Below, piece after piece: positions 44,467 to 55,000 of a stretch of 64,000 bases of DNA; within the stretch, counting starts at the first letter, position 1, and every line of letters starts with the position of its first letter. This stretch comes from Paenibacillus anaericanus (GTDB taxonomy: Bacteria; Bacillota; Bacilli; Paenibacillales; Paenibacillaceae), in assembly GCF_003994475.1 (NCBI RefSeq), contig NZ_RZNY01000012.1:1-64000 (forward strand). Direction: 5' to 3'. The notes under the pieces were generated by a model. The model saw nothing but the letters and a program-made list of their open reading frames with translations, did no database searches and had not been told where the DNA came from. The translations under genes were made by a program, and so were the position numbers.

Positions 44467-46191
44467 CTAACTTGAGACCTCTATTGGAACATCCAACTCT
44501 ATCAATGCCCCTGAATTCAAGCAATTATCGAAATTCAATCGGGCTGTATTCCCATACAAAAGCTGCAAGCGGTGGTAGCTATTCCAGATGCCCAGATGCT
44601 GATCATTGGTTTGATGGAAATAACGACCGCTTTGAAGGGACTCTAGCATCTCTGGAGAGAACCCGCAGCCATTATCGACAATGCGGATACGGCAGAATCT
44701 TTGGTCAGTATCCAGCGTGGCCTGAATCTCAATATGGAAGGGTTCCTCCATAAAGTCGAACCCGTACTTGATAGCATTCTCTATAAAAGGCTGCACGATC
44801 AACGGAGGAATTGGAACCTGCTTAGCATTCTCATCTATCACGATCTCAAAGGTAATCCTACCAGGAAATCGAAGCTGCTGAATGCACAAGTAGCTGTCCA
44901 TATGTTCCATTTCTTCGGAGAGCCTCACGAAGGGCTGGCTCGTTTTGGTCGTGAAACGAAAATATTTTACTAGGTTAAGACACATCGCTTGAATAACCGT
45001 ATAATTTTTGAGCTGGGCAAGATTATAGATAACATTGATGCTGTTTAACAAAAAGTGCGGATTAATTTGCAGCTGAAGATGCTTTAACTCCGCTTTATGC
45101 GTGCGGATTTGCTCTTCATACACATTAATTTTCAACTCTTGAATTTGATGCGCCATGTCATTGAACGTTTCAGTAACCGCATGAAACTCCCTGGAGGGGG
45201 AGTTATTCAATCTAATGGCCCAGTCGCCTCTCTTAAGCGTACGCATCCCTTTGAGCAAAGCATTCATCGGTCTGAGAATAATACTATTGAGATAGATTAG
45301 ATATAATAAGAGCAACAAAAAGGCGAATAACGGAATCCATGCGATAACCTCACGAAATCGAGATATATTATCCAACATCCCTTGTTCCGGAATGAAGGCG
45401 ATTAACGTGACATCCGTTGATTTGATCGGATTACTGACGACAACATAAGTGCCATTCTCTCCTTTCAGCCTCTGGTATCGCGCATCTGAATTAATACGAG
45501 GAGGATCTTTAAAGCCTCCAATCTCGAAGCTACCAGCAATCAATCTTCCCTCAGGGTTTGCAAGAGCAGAGAAGCCTTCCCCTCCAAGCTGGATCAGCTC
45601 AAGTGGAATCATTAAATGGTTAAGCTGAACCCATGCACCTAAGTAAACACCAAACCCCGAATCTACAATGCGCACTAGACCATAAATATCCCCACAGCTA
45701 ACCGTCTTCCATCCCCTAAATAAAGGGCTTTCAGGTTGCGCCATATCAAGAATGCCCTGGATACACTGTTTGATGACTATCGCTTCCTCATAAGAATCGG
45801 CTTTGATCGATGTATGAATCAGATCCCGATAGACTTTGGAGTAAGCAAATTGAATATCGATACTATTATCAAACCGATTATATCTGCTTAGGCTGTTCAG
45901 GATTCGCATCTTGGTCAACGTGTAATCCGAAGAGTTGTAGACCATCTTATTCAAAGACAAAATATCTGCATCATGGGAGGTCATATCGTACAAAAAATTG
46001 GCTTCGATTCCAAGGCTAGTTTGGATTTGATTAGAATATAGGGAAATCATATTTTTATTGGATTCCGCCGCCTGCTCGCGTACGGAGTTAGATGCTGTAA
46101 AATTACTATAAATCAGTAAACAGACTAGAGGAAATGTGATCGTGATAAAGCCAATGGCTAGCTTGAAACGGAGAGAGCCTTTAGGGTTCAT
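44467..46191 (-). CDS. Sensor histidine kinase (YesM-like)
   Basis: 574 residues. Membrane helices at ~10-30 and ~283-305 flank a ~250-residue extracytoplasmic sensor. HAMP (~306-358), a His_kinase domain with His379 in QINPHFLLN and an HATPase domain with DNGCGFS follow. GGCGGGAG precedes the ATG. It lies after the binding-protein gene and before the YesN gene. It is presumed to sense the sugar taken up by the LplB/LplC system. Confidence 0.92.
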   Translation of the reverse strand: MNPKGSLRFKLAIGFITITFPLVCLLIYSNFTASNSVREQAAESNKNMISLYSNQIQTSLGIEANFLYDMTSHDADILSLNKMVYNSSDYTLTKMRILNSLSRYNRFDNSIDIQFAYSKVYRDLIHTSIKADSYEEAIVIKQCIQGILDMAQPESPLFRGWKTVSCGDIYGLVRIVDSGFGVYLGAWVQLNHLMIPLELIQLGGEGFSALANPEGRLIAGSFEIGGFKDPPRINSDARYQRLKGENGTYVVVSNPIKSTDVTLIAFIPEQGMLDNISRFREVIAWIPLFAFLLLLLYLIYLNSIILRPMNALLKGMRTLKRGDWAIRLNNSPSREFHAVTETFNDMAHQIQELKINVYEEQIRTHKAELKHLQLQINPHFLLNSINVIYNLAQLKNYTVIQAMCLNLVKYFRFTTKTSQPFVRLSEEMEHMDSYLCIQQLRFPGRITFEIVIDENAKQVPIPPLIVQPFIENAIKYGFDFMEEPFHIEIQATLDTDQRFCRIRIVDNGCGFSPEMLESLQSGRYFHQTNDQHLGIWNSYHRLQLLYGNTARLNFDNCLNSGALIELDVPIEVSS

Positions 46192-46268
46192 CGTATTCTC
46201 CCGCCTATTATTTCATGTTGGTATACTTATACAAGTTATTATATCTTATGTTGTTGGAAAAGGAAGAA

Positions 46269-46296
46269 GGAGCTGGAAAACACCCTTTCCAGCTCC
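46269..46296 (-). terminator. Intercistronic hairpin after binding-protein gene
   Basis: GGAGCTGGAAA (46269-46279) and TTTCCAGCTCC (46286-46296) pair perfectly; the minus strand continues TTCTTCCTTTTCC. A partial terminator that would reduce transcription into the kinase gene. Confidence 0.65.
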
Positions 46297-46308
46297 AACA
46301 GCCCCCTA

Positions 46309-47820
46309 TTATTGACTCGCTTTAGCCCATTCATCTAACTGCCGCTGACGTTCCTCTTGAACCTTTTGGAAACCTGCAGCGTCACGTTTAGCTTTGTATT
46401 TGGCTATCGTCCCTTCAACATCATCGATGGCACCTGCATTCAGAACCATTTGAAACTCTTTGTCTACATTACTAACCGCCGCCATCTCCGCTTTAACCGG
46501 AGTCTCATCAAAGGTAAAGCCCAGAGCAATAGAACGTTCGGCGCTAGCATTAAACTTTTCAAACTGTTCCCATTTATCCGAATCTTCGTTAGCCCAAAGG
46601 TAGGAGATGAATTGATTGCCAAACATCCACCCACCTGGACTTGAGTAGCCTTGTGTATCCGCCGTTACACCTTCAGGGTAATCAATCATGTTATCAGATA
46701 TCTTGACGTAGTGCTTACCCTCGATTCCCCAATCTAGCATATTGAGCAATTTAGCATCCGTGTAAAGCATATTAAGGAACATCATCGCTCTCTCAGGGTC
46801 CTTGGAAGTGCGGGAAATTGCAAGCATCGCTCCATTAGCTTCACCTGTCGTTGTGTAAGGTAAAGCCGTCTCAACTTGGACAAGTGGTAATCCCATTGTC
46901 ACTGTCATTTCCTTGTCTTTACCAGGCTTCAACGATTGTCCGATGGCAAAGGCTTTTCCTGATTTAATCATATTATCTGCTTGGCCACTGGTATCCGAAG
47001 TTACAACATCTTTATCAAACCAACCATTAAGGTTCCATTGTCGCATACGCTTGAGGAAATCGATAAATTTAGGATCCTCCAGCGTATCAATAATTTTAAG
47101 CTCCTTACTGTCACGAGAAATCATGGAGTTATCGTAGTTAGCAGCTCCCCAAGTATTCGCAAATTTATTGCTAACGACAGGTACGATACCCGGCTCGTTT
47201 TCCTTAATTGTCTTGAACATCTCCTCCATTTCCTCTAGAGTTTTAACTCCTTCAGTATTGAACTGATATTTATCGACTAATGCCTTATTTAGCAGGAAAC
47301 CAAAGCCTTGGGCAAATTCCTTCTTTGTTGGAACGCCATAAGACTTTCCACTGATTTGTGAACCTTTGATAAAGTCATCACCAAGGACAGTCGGGATATC
47401 TTTACCTTGGTTCTTTAGGAGATTCGTTAGTTCTAGAAACTGTCCTTTCGATACATCAAGACCATAACCGAACCATCCTGCAGTAAACATTAAATCAAAA
47501 GATTCTCCAGAAATTTTCATCAAATTGGTCTTATCAGTCCAAGATCCCCAATCAATAGGCTTCAATTCGATTGTCGCATTGATTTTTTCCGTCAAATACT
47601 TACTCATCTCTTCCTGTACAAGTGCAAGATCCTTTTGTGCGTCACCAGGATAGACCAGCGTAAGCTTGTAGGGCTCTAGCTTTGTTACTCCCTCTCCTTC
47701 GCTTGATGTAGAGGAGTTTTCGCCTGCTTTCTTAGAGTCGTTGCTTTTCTGACCGCATGCAGGAAGGACTAACATAACCACCATAAGCAGAGCTAATAAG
47801 GTGTACATTTTCTTCTTCAA
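46309..47820 (-). CDS. Extracellular solute-binding lipoprotein (LplA/DUF3502 type)
   Basis: 503 residues. The lipoprotein signal peptide ends at Cys22 (VLPAC). The mature protein has the family pattern of Lpl-type binding proteins: NATIELKPIDWGSWTDKTNLM, FDLMFTAGWFGYGLD and ISRTSKDPERAMMFLNMLY. A C-terminal DUF3502-like segment starts around residue 355. The start is TTG, nine bases after AAGGGG. It delivers its ligand to the LplB/LplC permeases encoded upstream. The cargo is unknown, but the downstream GH29 and GH35 genes suggest fucosylated galactosides. Confidence 0.92.
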   Translation of the reverse strand: MKKKMYTLLALLMVVMLVLPACGQKSNDSKKAGENSSTSSEGEGVTKLEPYKLTLVYPGDAQKDLALVQEEMSKYLTEKINATIELKPIDWGSWTDKTNLMKISGESFDLMFTAGWFGYGLDVSKGQFLELTNLLKNQGKDIPTVLGDDFIKGSQISGKSYGVPTKKEFAQGFGFLLNKALVDKYQFNTEGVKTLEEMEEMFKTIKENEPGIVPVVSNKFANTWGAANYDNSMISRDSKELKIIDTLEDPKFIDFLKRMRQWNLNGWFDKDVVTSDTSGQADNMIKSGKAFAIGQSLKPGKDKEMTVTMGLPLVQVETALPYTTTGEANGAMLAISRTSKDPERAMMFLNMLYTDAKLLNMLDWGIEGKHYVKISDNMIDYPEGVTADTQGYSSPGGWMFGNQFISYLWANEDSDKWEQFEKFNASAERSIALGFTFDETPVKAEMAAVSNVDKEFQMVLNAGAIDDVEGTIAKYKAKRDAAGFQKVQEERQRQLDEWAKASQ

Positions 47821-47873
47821 CTAAACCATCCCCTTCTTCTCTTAAATTCTATTAAATATCCAACAGCGCAAGT

Positions 47874-48764
47874 TTAACCTTTAACTGCACCGCTAGTAAT
47901 ACCACTGATGTAATACTTCTGAAAAAACGGATAAGCAATCAGAAGTGGTGCGATACCGATAATAGCCAGCGCCATACGGACCCCTTCTGTTGGCATTTTA
48001 GCAAGTAGTTCACCTACCTGACTAGAAGAATCCGCTTTCATAACTAGAAACTGTATATTATTTAGCGTCTTAGTCATTAGATATTGAATATTTATAAGTT
48101 CAGGTTTGTCGATAAACAACATGCAATTATACCAATCATTCCAAAAGGCAAGTAGATTAAATAGGGCGATCGTCGCCATAATTGGTGCGGATAATGGCAC
48201 CACAAGTTTTAGAAAGATGGTCAGTTCGTTTGCCCCATCAATGGTTCCTGATTCAATAATCGATTCTGGAATCGTATTGGCAAAAAAGCTTCGCATCAAC
48301 AGAACATTAAACGCACTCATTAGTAGATTCGGAATGATCATACCAAACAATGAATTTTTGAGTCCTACCATCGTCACATAAGTGATATACCACGGCACCA
48401 TTCCCCCACTGAATAACATCGTGAAGAATAGAATGAACGACATCGTACGACGCAGTGGTAAATCCTTACGTGATAGCGGATAAGCGAAGAGTGCTGTAAT
48501 AAACAAGCTGATTGTTGTTCCTAATAGGGTTACGAGGATGGTTACCCCGTATGACCTTGCGATTTGCCCAAAGTCATTAAACAAGAACTGATAAGAGGCA
48601 AAGTTAAGCTTGCTTGGAAAAAAACTGTAGCCATTCTGGACTATAGAGCTCTCATCTGTAATGGATACCATAAACACCAGAACGAATGGCATCAGTGAAA
48701 CAACGCTAAACAGTAGGAAGAACAGGTGAATTAATGGCTTATGAATACGTGTTGCAAATGGCAT
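47874..48764 (-). CDS. CUT1 ABC transporter permease (LplC-like)
   Basis: About 296 residues, six helices, with an EAA loop ESIIESGTIDGANELTIFLKLVVPLS, and the C-terminus YYISGITSGAVKG common to this family. The ATG at 48764 lies 9 nt after GAGAGGAGG and is the start, not the ATG at 48797, which overlaps the end of lplB. It is the partner of the LplB-like permease upstream; the ATPase is encoded elsewhere. Confidence 0.92.
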   Translation of the reverse strand: MPFATRIHKPLIHLFFLLFSVVSLMPFVLVFMVSITDESSIVQNGYSFFPSKLNFASYQFLFNDFGQIARSYGVTILVTLLGTTISLFITALFAYPLSRKDLPLRRTMSFILFFTMLFSGGMVPWYITYVTMVGLKNSLFGMIIPNLLMSAFNVLLMRSFFANTIPESIIESGTIDGANELTIFLKLVVPLSAPIMATIALFNLLAFWNDWYNCMLFIDKPELINIQYLMTKTLNNIQFLVMKADSSSQVGELLAKMPTEGVRMALAIIGIAPLLIAYPFFQKYYISGITSGAVKG

Positions 48765-48783
48765 CGTTGGATGCCTCCTCTCG

Positions 48784-49770
48784 TTAGAATAAGGCATTGT
48801 CCTTGCTGATTCGTCTCACGGCGAAGTTCGCTCCTAGGATCAGAAAGAAGCACACGACAGATTGGTAAACACCAGCGGCTGTTGACATTCCAATGTCTCC
48901 ACGTACAATCATTGCCCGATAGACAAACGTATCAATGGTATTCGTCGTTGGCATCAACGGACCGGAATTCATTGGCACCTGATAGAATAAACCGAAGTCC
49001 GAACGCATAATGGTACTGATCGAAAGCAGCGTCATGACGATGATCATAGGTGCAATTAGCGGAATCGTAATACGAGTCATCTGCTTCCACTTGCTAGCAC
49101 CATCTATGGTTGCCGCCTCATAGTATTCCTTATCGATACCGATGATGGCTGCGAAATAGATGATGGCCAAGTACCCCACGCTTTTCCATGCATTAACTAT
49201 GACCAACACATAAGGCCAGTAATTCGCCTCGTTGTACCAAGAGATCGAATCAAAGCCGAACCAATTCGCGAGTTGCCTATTGATGAAGTCGCTCTCCGCA
49301 TTCAGAAAGCTGTACACTAGATAAGCGACAACAACCATTGAGATTATATGAGGAAGCAGAAATGTACTCTGATAAAATCGAGTGACTACTTTGTCCTTAA
49401 TCTCGTTAACCAATAGTGCGATAAGCAGTGCAATTGAAGTATTTACAATAATGAATGCTCCGTTATACAAAACCGTATTTCGTGTTATTAGATAAGCGTC
49501 AGGCGAGTTGAATAGAAACTTGAAGTTATATAGCCCCGCCCAAGGGCTCCCAAATATTCCATCAACATAGTTCAGTTCCTTGAACGCCAAGATAACTCCA
49601 TACATGGGAATGTAATTATTTAAAATCAAGTACGCTAATCCCGGAATCATCATAAGAAGTAAAGCCCTGTATTTTTTTATTTTCTTGCGAAATATCCGCT
49701 GCCGACTGGGGACGACTGTGACCGTAGGTACGGGTACATCGGATGATGCAAGTGTTGGCATAAGACTCAT
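48784..49770 (-). CDS. CUT1 ABC transporter permease (LplB-like)
   Basis: 328 residues, six helices preceded by a cytoplasmic arginine-rich start. The EAA loop is EYYEAATIDGASKWKQMTRITIPLI. Two starts are possible, ATG 49770 and ATG 49761; the second is 9 nt after AGAGAGG. It is the first gene of the fucoside/galactoside operon. Confidence 0.92.
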   Translation of the reverse strand: MSLMPTLASSDVPVPTVTVVPSRQRIFRKKIKKYRALLLMMIPGLAYLILNNYIPMYGVILAFKELNYVDGIFGSPWAGLYNFKFLFNSPDAYLITRNTVLYNGAFIIVNTSIALLIALLVNEIKDKVVTRFYQSTFLLPHIISMVVVAYLVYSFLNAESDFINRQLANWFGFDSISWYNEANYWPYVLVIVNAWKSVGYLAIIYFAAIIGIDKEYYEAATIDGASKWKQMTRITIPLIAPMIIVMTLLSISTIMRSDFGLFYQVPMNSGPLMPTTNTIDTFVYRAMIVRGDIGMSTAAGVYQSVVCFFLILGANFAVRRISKDNALF

Positions 49771-50001
49771 CCTCTCTGTTCTTTCCTTCTAACACTTATT
49801 ATAGATGGCCCCCAATTTAACGAACTACTAGGATGATGACTTATCCTTATAACGATTGTGACTACTTCGTATTCAGCATGGTTTCAGATATTGACGGTTC
49901 TAGTAGCTCCTCGTATGCTAAAGGCGTATACAAAAGGTGACCTCTTCTAACCCAGGAAATTACACCTTCCATTAAGAGAAATATACGAGGAGCGATACAG
50001 G

Positions 50002-50880
50002 ATGAAACAAACAAAGACTGTGCAGCGGGTGTTTATTCTTGGTATGGATGGAGCGGGTAATTTCGTGCAACAAGCGAATACACCCAATCTAGATGCTTGG
50101 CTAGCGCGTGGTGCCTTTACTAATGAGGCACAGGCGGAATTGCCAACGATCAGTGCGGAATGCTGGGGGTCTATACTTCACGGGGTAACTCCTGACAAAC
50201 ATGGCTTGACCAATGATAAGGTGGCTAACGAGTCCTATCTGAACGATTCCCCCTATCCTTCCCTCTTTCGACTAGTTAGGGAGCAACAACCGGAGGCCAA
50301 GCTTGCTTCCTTTACCGGTTGGAGCCCCATTAATTCCGGTATTATTGAAGATAACCTCGGAGTACATAAGGTTTCCCTGCCCGATGCAGAGCTTGTTCCC
50401 GCTCTCCTGGAGTACATCGAGGAGAATCCCGATATACGACTGCTGTTCCTCCAGTTGGATGAGCCGGATGGCTCCGGGCACAGGCATGGATATGGCGAAG
50501 ATTCGCCTGAGTATTTAGCTATGATTAGTACTTGCGACGAACGAATCGGGACGATATTGAATCGGATCGAGCAATTAGGTCTCGTCGAGGACAGCCTAAT
50601 CATCCTGCTCACAGATCATGGCGGAGGAGGTACGGAGAAGCATAATCATGGTAGCGACCATCCAATGGATCGTAACGTCTTCTGGGGTTGTGTTGGCCCT
50701 GGAGTCAAAAGAGGTCGTCTTTCGGGTCCTGTCTCCATTACGGATACGGCTGAGGTTACCGCGCTAGCATTAGGTTTAACAGTACCGGAACAATGGGATG
50801 CCCGGTTACCGAAGGGACTTCTGGACGACTCGAATTCGAATTCGGATTCGGATTCCCTATGGGAGTCTCATCATGGCTAA
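50002..50880 (+). CDS. Alkaline-phosphatase-superfamily phosphodiesterase
   Basis: 292 residues of the type I phosphodiesterase/nucleotide pyrophosphatase family. FILGMDGAG supplies the first metal Asp, Thr in AELPTISAECWGS is the catalytic nucleophile, DEPDGSGHRHG and TDHGGGG supply further metal ligands, and HGSDHPMDRNV follows. No signal peptide is visible, so it is probably cytoplasmic. The last ~12 residues (DDSNSNSDSDS) come from a hexanucleotide-like repeat. GAGGAGCG precedes the ATG. Its stop overlaps the start of the next gene, so the two hydrolases are coupled. Confidence 0.87.
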   Translation: MKQTKTVQRVFILGMDGAGNFVQQANTPNLDAWLARGAFTNEAQAELPTISAECWGSILHGVTPDKHGLTNDKVANESYLNDSPYPSLFRLVREQQPEAKLASFTGWSPINSGIIEDNLGVHKVSLPDAELVPALLEYIEENPDIRLLFLQLDEPDGSGHRHGYGEDSPEYLAMISTCDERIGTILNRIEQLGLVEDSLIILLTDHGGGGTEKHNHGSDHPMDRNVFWGCVGPGVKRGRLSGPVSITDTAEVTALALGLTVPEQWDARLPKGLLDDSNSNSDSDSLWESHHG

Positions 50881-51841
50881 GACCCTGCGATTCCGGGAAG
50901 ATGGGACCTTTAAGATCGTACAGTTTACCGACCCCGAATTTGCTACAAACGATCAGGAAGAACAACAGATGGAAGCTATGATGCTACGTATTCTACAAGA
51001 TGAGCAGCCGGACCTGGTCGTCTTCACGGGGGATATTATCGCCTCCGCTAGTACTAAGGATCCAGCTGACGCATTCCGGCGGGCCTGCTGCGTGCCGGAT
51101 CGCTTGAATATACCGTGGGCAGCTGTATTTGGTAACCACGATTCCGAAGCTACAATCACGCGTGAGCAGTTGCATGCCATGCAGCTGACTTACCCTAACA
51201 ATTATGCCAAGCCCGACCCGCAAGGCGTTCACGGCTCTGGCAATTATGTCCTGACTATGAAAGGAAAGGATCAAGAAGCGGCTTGCGCCCTCTATTTCCT
51301 GGATTCAGGCAGCTATTCGCCGCTAGAGCATAGCCGAATGGGCTTCTATGACTGGATTCGCCGCGATCAGATTGATTGGTATGCACGTGAATCCTATCGG
51401 CTTACCAACAGCAACGGGGGTACGCCACTGCCTTCCCTTGCCTTTTTCCATATTCCTTTGCCGGAATATAACGATGTGTGGGACTTTAACATCTGCTACG
51501 GGGAGCGTAACGACGAATTCTGTTGCGCACCTTGGGTGAACTCCGGTCTATTCGCTGCTATGATTGAGATGGGAGATGTGATGGGTACCTTCGTAGGCCA
51601 TGATCACGGCCACGACTACTGGGGCGATTGGCACGGCATCCGTCTCTGCTATGGACGCACGACACGTAATGCTTATCTGGATCGACCTTTTGCTCCAGGA
51701 GCAAGAGTCATAGTTCTGCACGAAGGACAAAGAAGCTTCGATACTTGGCTGCATCTAGCAGATGGAACTCTCCAGTCCGAGCAGAAAAAACATGAGCCCG
51801 TAGGAAGAACACCAAAAATCGGTGCCATGGGACTTCGTTAA
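50873..51841 (+). CDS. Metallophosphoesterase (calcineurin-like)
   Basis: About 322 residues. Metal-binding motifs are visible: VVFTGDIIAS (GDxxD position), VFGNHDSE (GNHD), FFHIPLPEY and VGHDHGHDY. The first motif, normally D-x-H, reads FTDPEF, so the His ligand is replaced by Glu; this may alter metal use or activity. ATG 50873 is behind GGGAG and overlaps the preceding stop. Earlier in-frame ATGs lie inside the other gene. It resembles the family of intracellular Dcr2-like phosphatases. The substrate is unknown. Confidence 0.85.
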   Translation: MAKTLRFREDGTFKIVQFTDPEFATNDQEEQQMEAMMLRILQDEQPDLVVFTGDIIASASTKDPADAFRRACCVPDRLNIPWAAVFGNHDSEATITREQLHAMQLTYPNNYAKPDPQGVHGSGNYVLTMKGKDQEAACALYFLDSGSYSPLEHSRMGFYDWIRRDQIDWYARESYRLTNSNGGTPLPSLAFFHIPLPEYNDVWDFNICYGERNDEFCCAPWVNSGLFAAMIEMGDVMGTFVGHDHGHDYWGDWHGIRLCYGRTTRNAYLDRPFAPGARVIVLHEGQRSFDTWLHLADGTLQSEQKKHEPVGRTPKIGAMGLR

Positions 51842-51874
51842 CTCATAAGATAACACTATGAAATAAATAAAATA

Positions 51875-51913
51875 GGGCATCCAAAAAGCCATAATGATGG
51901 CTGAGGGGTGCCC
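51875..51913 (+). terminator. Hairpin after metallophosphoesterase
   Basis: GGGCA (51875-51879) and TGCCC (51909-51913) enclose an inner GCCAT/ATGGC helix; TTGATATTCC follows. Confidence 0.55.
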
Positions 51914-51974
51914 TTGATATTCCGATTAATTGAATGACCACCGAACTTGCGATGTGTGCAATCAAATAGTAAAA

Positions 51975-52004
51975 AAAGGCACGGAATACGAATCCCGTGC
52001 CTTT
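51975..52004 (-). terminator. Terminator of chitinase gene
   Basis: AAAGGCACGG and CCGTGCCTTT form a 10-bp stem, and the minus strand continues with TTTT, just after the chitinase stop. Confidence 0.85.
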
Positions 52005-52010
52005 CGATGT

Positions 52011-55000
52011 TTAATTAGATAACCCTAATGTACGTAGAACTCTCATAATCGTAACTGTTCCTTGAGCTTTTGTGATGTTCGACAGAGGATCTAATTTAGT
52101 CAGTGAGATTCCTTGCATGATCTTCTGCTCAACCATCAGTGCTACTGAAACTCTTGCATACGAAGAAATGCTTGTTTGATCGCCAAACTGATTCAGTATT
52201 GCAGGATCTGCTGCATCAAGCTTCACGCCTGTAAATTTCAGTGCATTATCCAGCATAACTGCCATTTCCTGACGTGTCACCGGATCATTTGGACCAAATG
52301 TGTCTTCTGTCTTTCCTTTGATTAAACCGGTAACTTTTGCAGCTGAAATATCGCTTGCATACTTCGATTGATCATCAACATCTTTAAAGGTACCTTTCGT
52401 CCCATCTGGAATGATACCTAGTGCTCTAACAATCATTGAAACCACTTCAGCACGTGTAAGGCTAGTATTGACCCCGAATTGATCGGTACTCACTCCAGAA
52501 ACAATCAGTTTCGCGGTTGCTTGTTCTATATCCTTCTGTGCCCATCCCTTCGTGACATCTAGGAATTTGAAATTGCTCTCTACAATGGTGTAGATACTAT
52601 TGCCGGCTCTCTTCAACTCTGCCGTTACACTACCATCCGGGTTCACAGTAAATAAGGTTGGCACCGAACGAATCTCTTTCGTGTCCGGGATATAGATTAC
52701 TCCAGTTGCCCGATTAACATCGATATCTTTAGCGTTTAATTTAAACTTCCGACTCAGAAGTGTGGTGCCAAAGTCTGTAATTTCAACGTATGTCTGATTA
52801 GCATTTAATTGTTCAATCTTAAATTCAAGAGGATTTACAAGTTGCTTCAACCCCCTAACTTGCAACTGCTTCGTCAATTGATCGATGTTGTTTGGTTCAG
52901 GAGAGGTAATCGTTATTTTAATATCTGCAGAAACATGGATAGGACCCATCGGGATGATATACTCAACTTCATTCATTATGATGGATAGTTGAGCTTGCTC
53001 CCCTTTTTTCGCCATAGCAGCAATGACTTCTTTAGTTATGCTAATTTCTATCTGCTTCGCTGCTTTGTCGCTGACTATGATCTGGAAGGTCGTTACAGTA
53101 GACTGATCAATAGCTTTTAATGCTGCAGTTGTTGGTATTTTTACATTGAGCTTATCACCATCCTTGGTGATCTGCGTATCCAGTTGCCCTGGCACTTTAA
53201 TGATTGGTGTTGGAGTCGGTGATGATGCTCCGCCGCCGCCCCCTGAAGAAGATGGTCCTCCTCCTGGGTCTGGCGGCGTTACGACATCTGATTTTGTTGT
53301 CACACTGAGCACATTACTATTTATAGATACTTTCTGAATATGATCATTCTCTTTTACGATGGCAATAACATGGATCTTATAGTTGGTTCCGGCTGTAAGA
53401 GAACTTATTGTATAATTTGATTCTGTTGTATTGCCCAGCCATACTTTATTCACAAAAACTTCGTACCCAGTTGCCGCTTCTGTTGCATCCCATTTCACTT
53501 TAATTTCATTCTGACTATGGGAAGTAGCTATGAGATTTAAAGGAGCAGCAAGTGCTGTGGTATTCACAGAACCATCGATCGGTAAATTTTGAACCAACTC
53601 TGTGGTTAACGTTTTATTCCGGTCTCCACTAATTTCCCAGCTCATCACACCGGCAAGATCCAATGATTTTAGCAAGGATGTGGTGTACATGATGGATTCT
53701 TTGTCATTATAGGTTATGAAAACTTTCGTATCACTATTGTATACATAAGGTACTTTAGATGCTTCATTCCAATAACGAACATACCCATTTGTGTCCACAT
53801 AATTATTTTCTATATCTGTATAATCAAATTGTCCGCCTTCCCATGTTCCAAATGGAGTCCCTCCAGCACAGATCTGATATTCTCCATTCTCAGGACAATC
53901 GTACCAACCATTACCGTAGAACGGAACACCTACAACTAATTTATAATTGGGGACTCCTCCATTTAAATGTCCTAACATTGCACCCTGAACATTATTTCTA
54001 GGTGCAGAGGTTTCAGCTCTGGGATGGTTCTTATCAAAATATAATGGCGCATTGTGATGTGCTAATGTCTCCCAATCTCCGCTGTAATCATAGGCCATAA
54101 TATTGACGAAATCGAGATAATTTACGGAATTAGCAAGGTCCGCATTCGTAACGAAATTATCTCCCTGTGCAGCAGCAATTGTCTGAAGATAATACTTACC
54201 ATCCTCCGAACCAGCCGCATCTAAAGCTTCACGTACCGTTTGAACTAGCAGAGTAAAGTTTTCCTTATCCTCTGGTCTTCTAGAATTACTCTCTTCCCCG
54301 CCTTCAACTGGATACTCCCAGTCAATATCGAGTCCATCCAATTGATAAGCACGAAGGAATTTCACGACGGAGTTTGCGAAAGCATGGCGAGTCTCTTCCG
54401 TCGCCGCCATGTTCGAGAAGTTCTTAGACCAAGACCAACCACCTACAGAAATCATTAACTTCAAATGAGGATTTTGAGCTTTAATAGATGCAAAGGTGTT
54501 GAAGTTATTCAAGTCTACTTCAGGATCACCAATGACCATTTCGCCATCAAACACGTAGTTTTGTTGTAAAGGAATATCTTCGTTCTGACACGCTGTAGCT
54601 CCAGTTCCGAATCCCTTCCAACATAAGTCGGAGAAGGCATAATTGATATGAGTAACTTGGGATACGTCGACATCCGTTGGCTGATAATTTCTACCCCCTT
54701 CGCTAACGGACCATGATGTATAGTAAGTAACGATATTATAATTACTACCTGGTACGACCTTAACTTCATTACTTTCCGATGATTCCCAAAGGTTGTTCTT
54801 GCCCACGACTGTAAAAGAGTAGGATTGTGCCTCAGTCAGACCGCTGACTACATAGCGATTGGAATCACTCGAACCGATTAGAGTACCATTCTGATAAACA
54901 TCATAGCTTGTGGCACCAGGGATAGGCGCCCATCCGAGCGAAGCCGATGTTCTTGTTGCCGTAACAACCTGCAAACTCGTTGGTGCTACTAACTGTCCCC

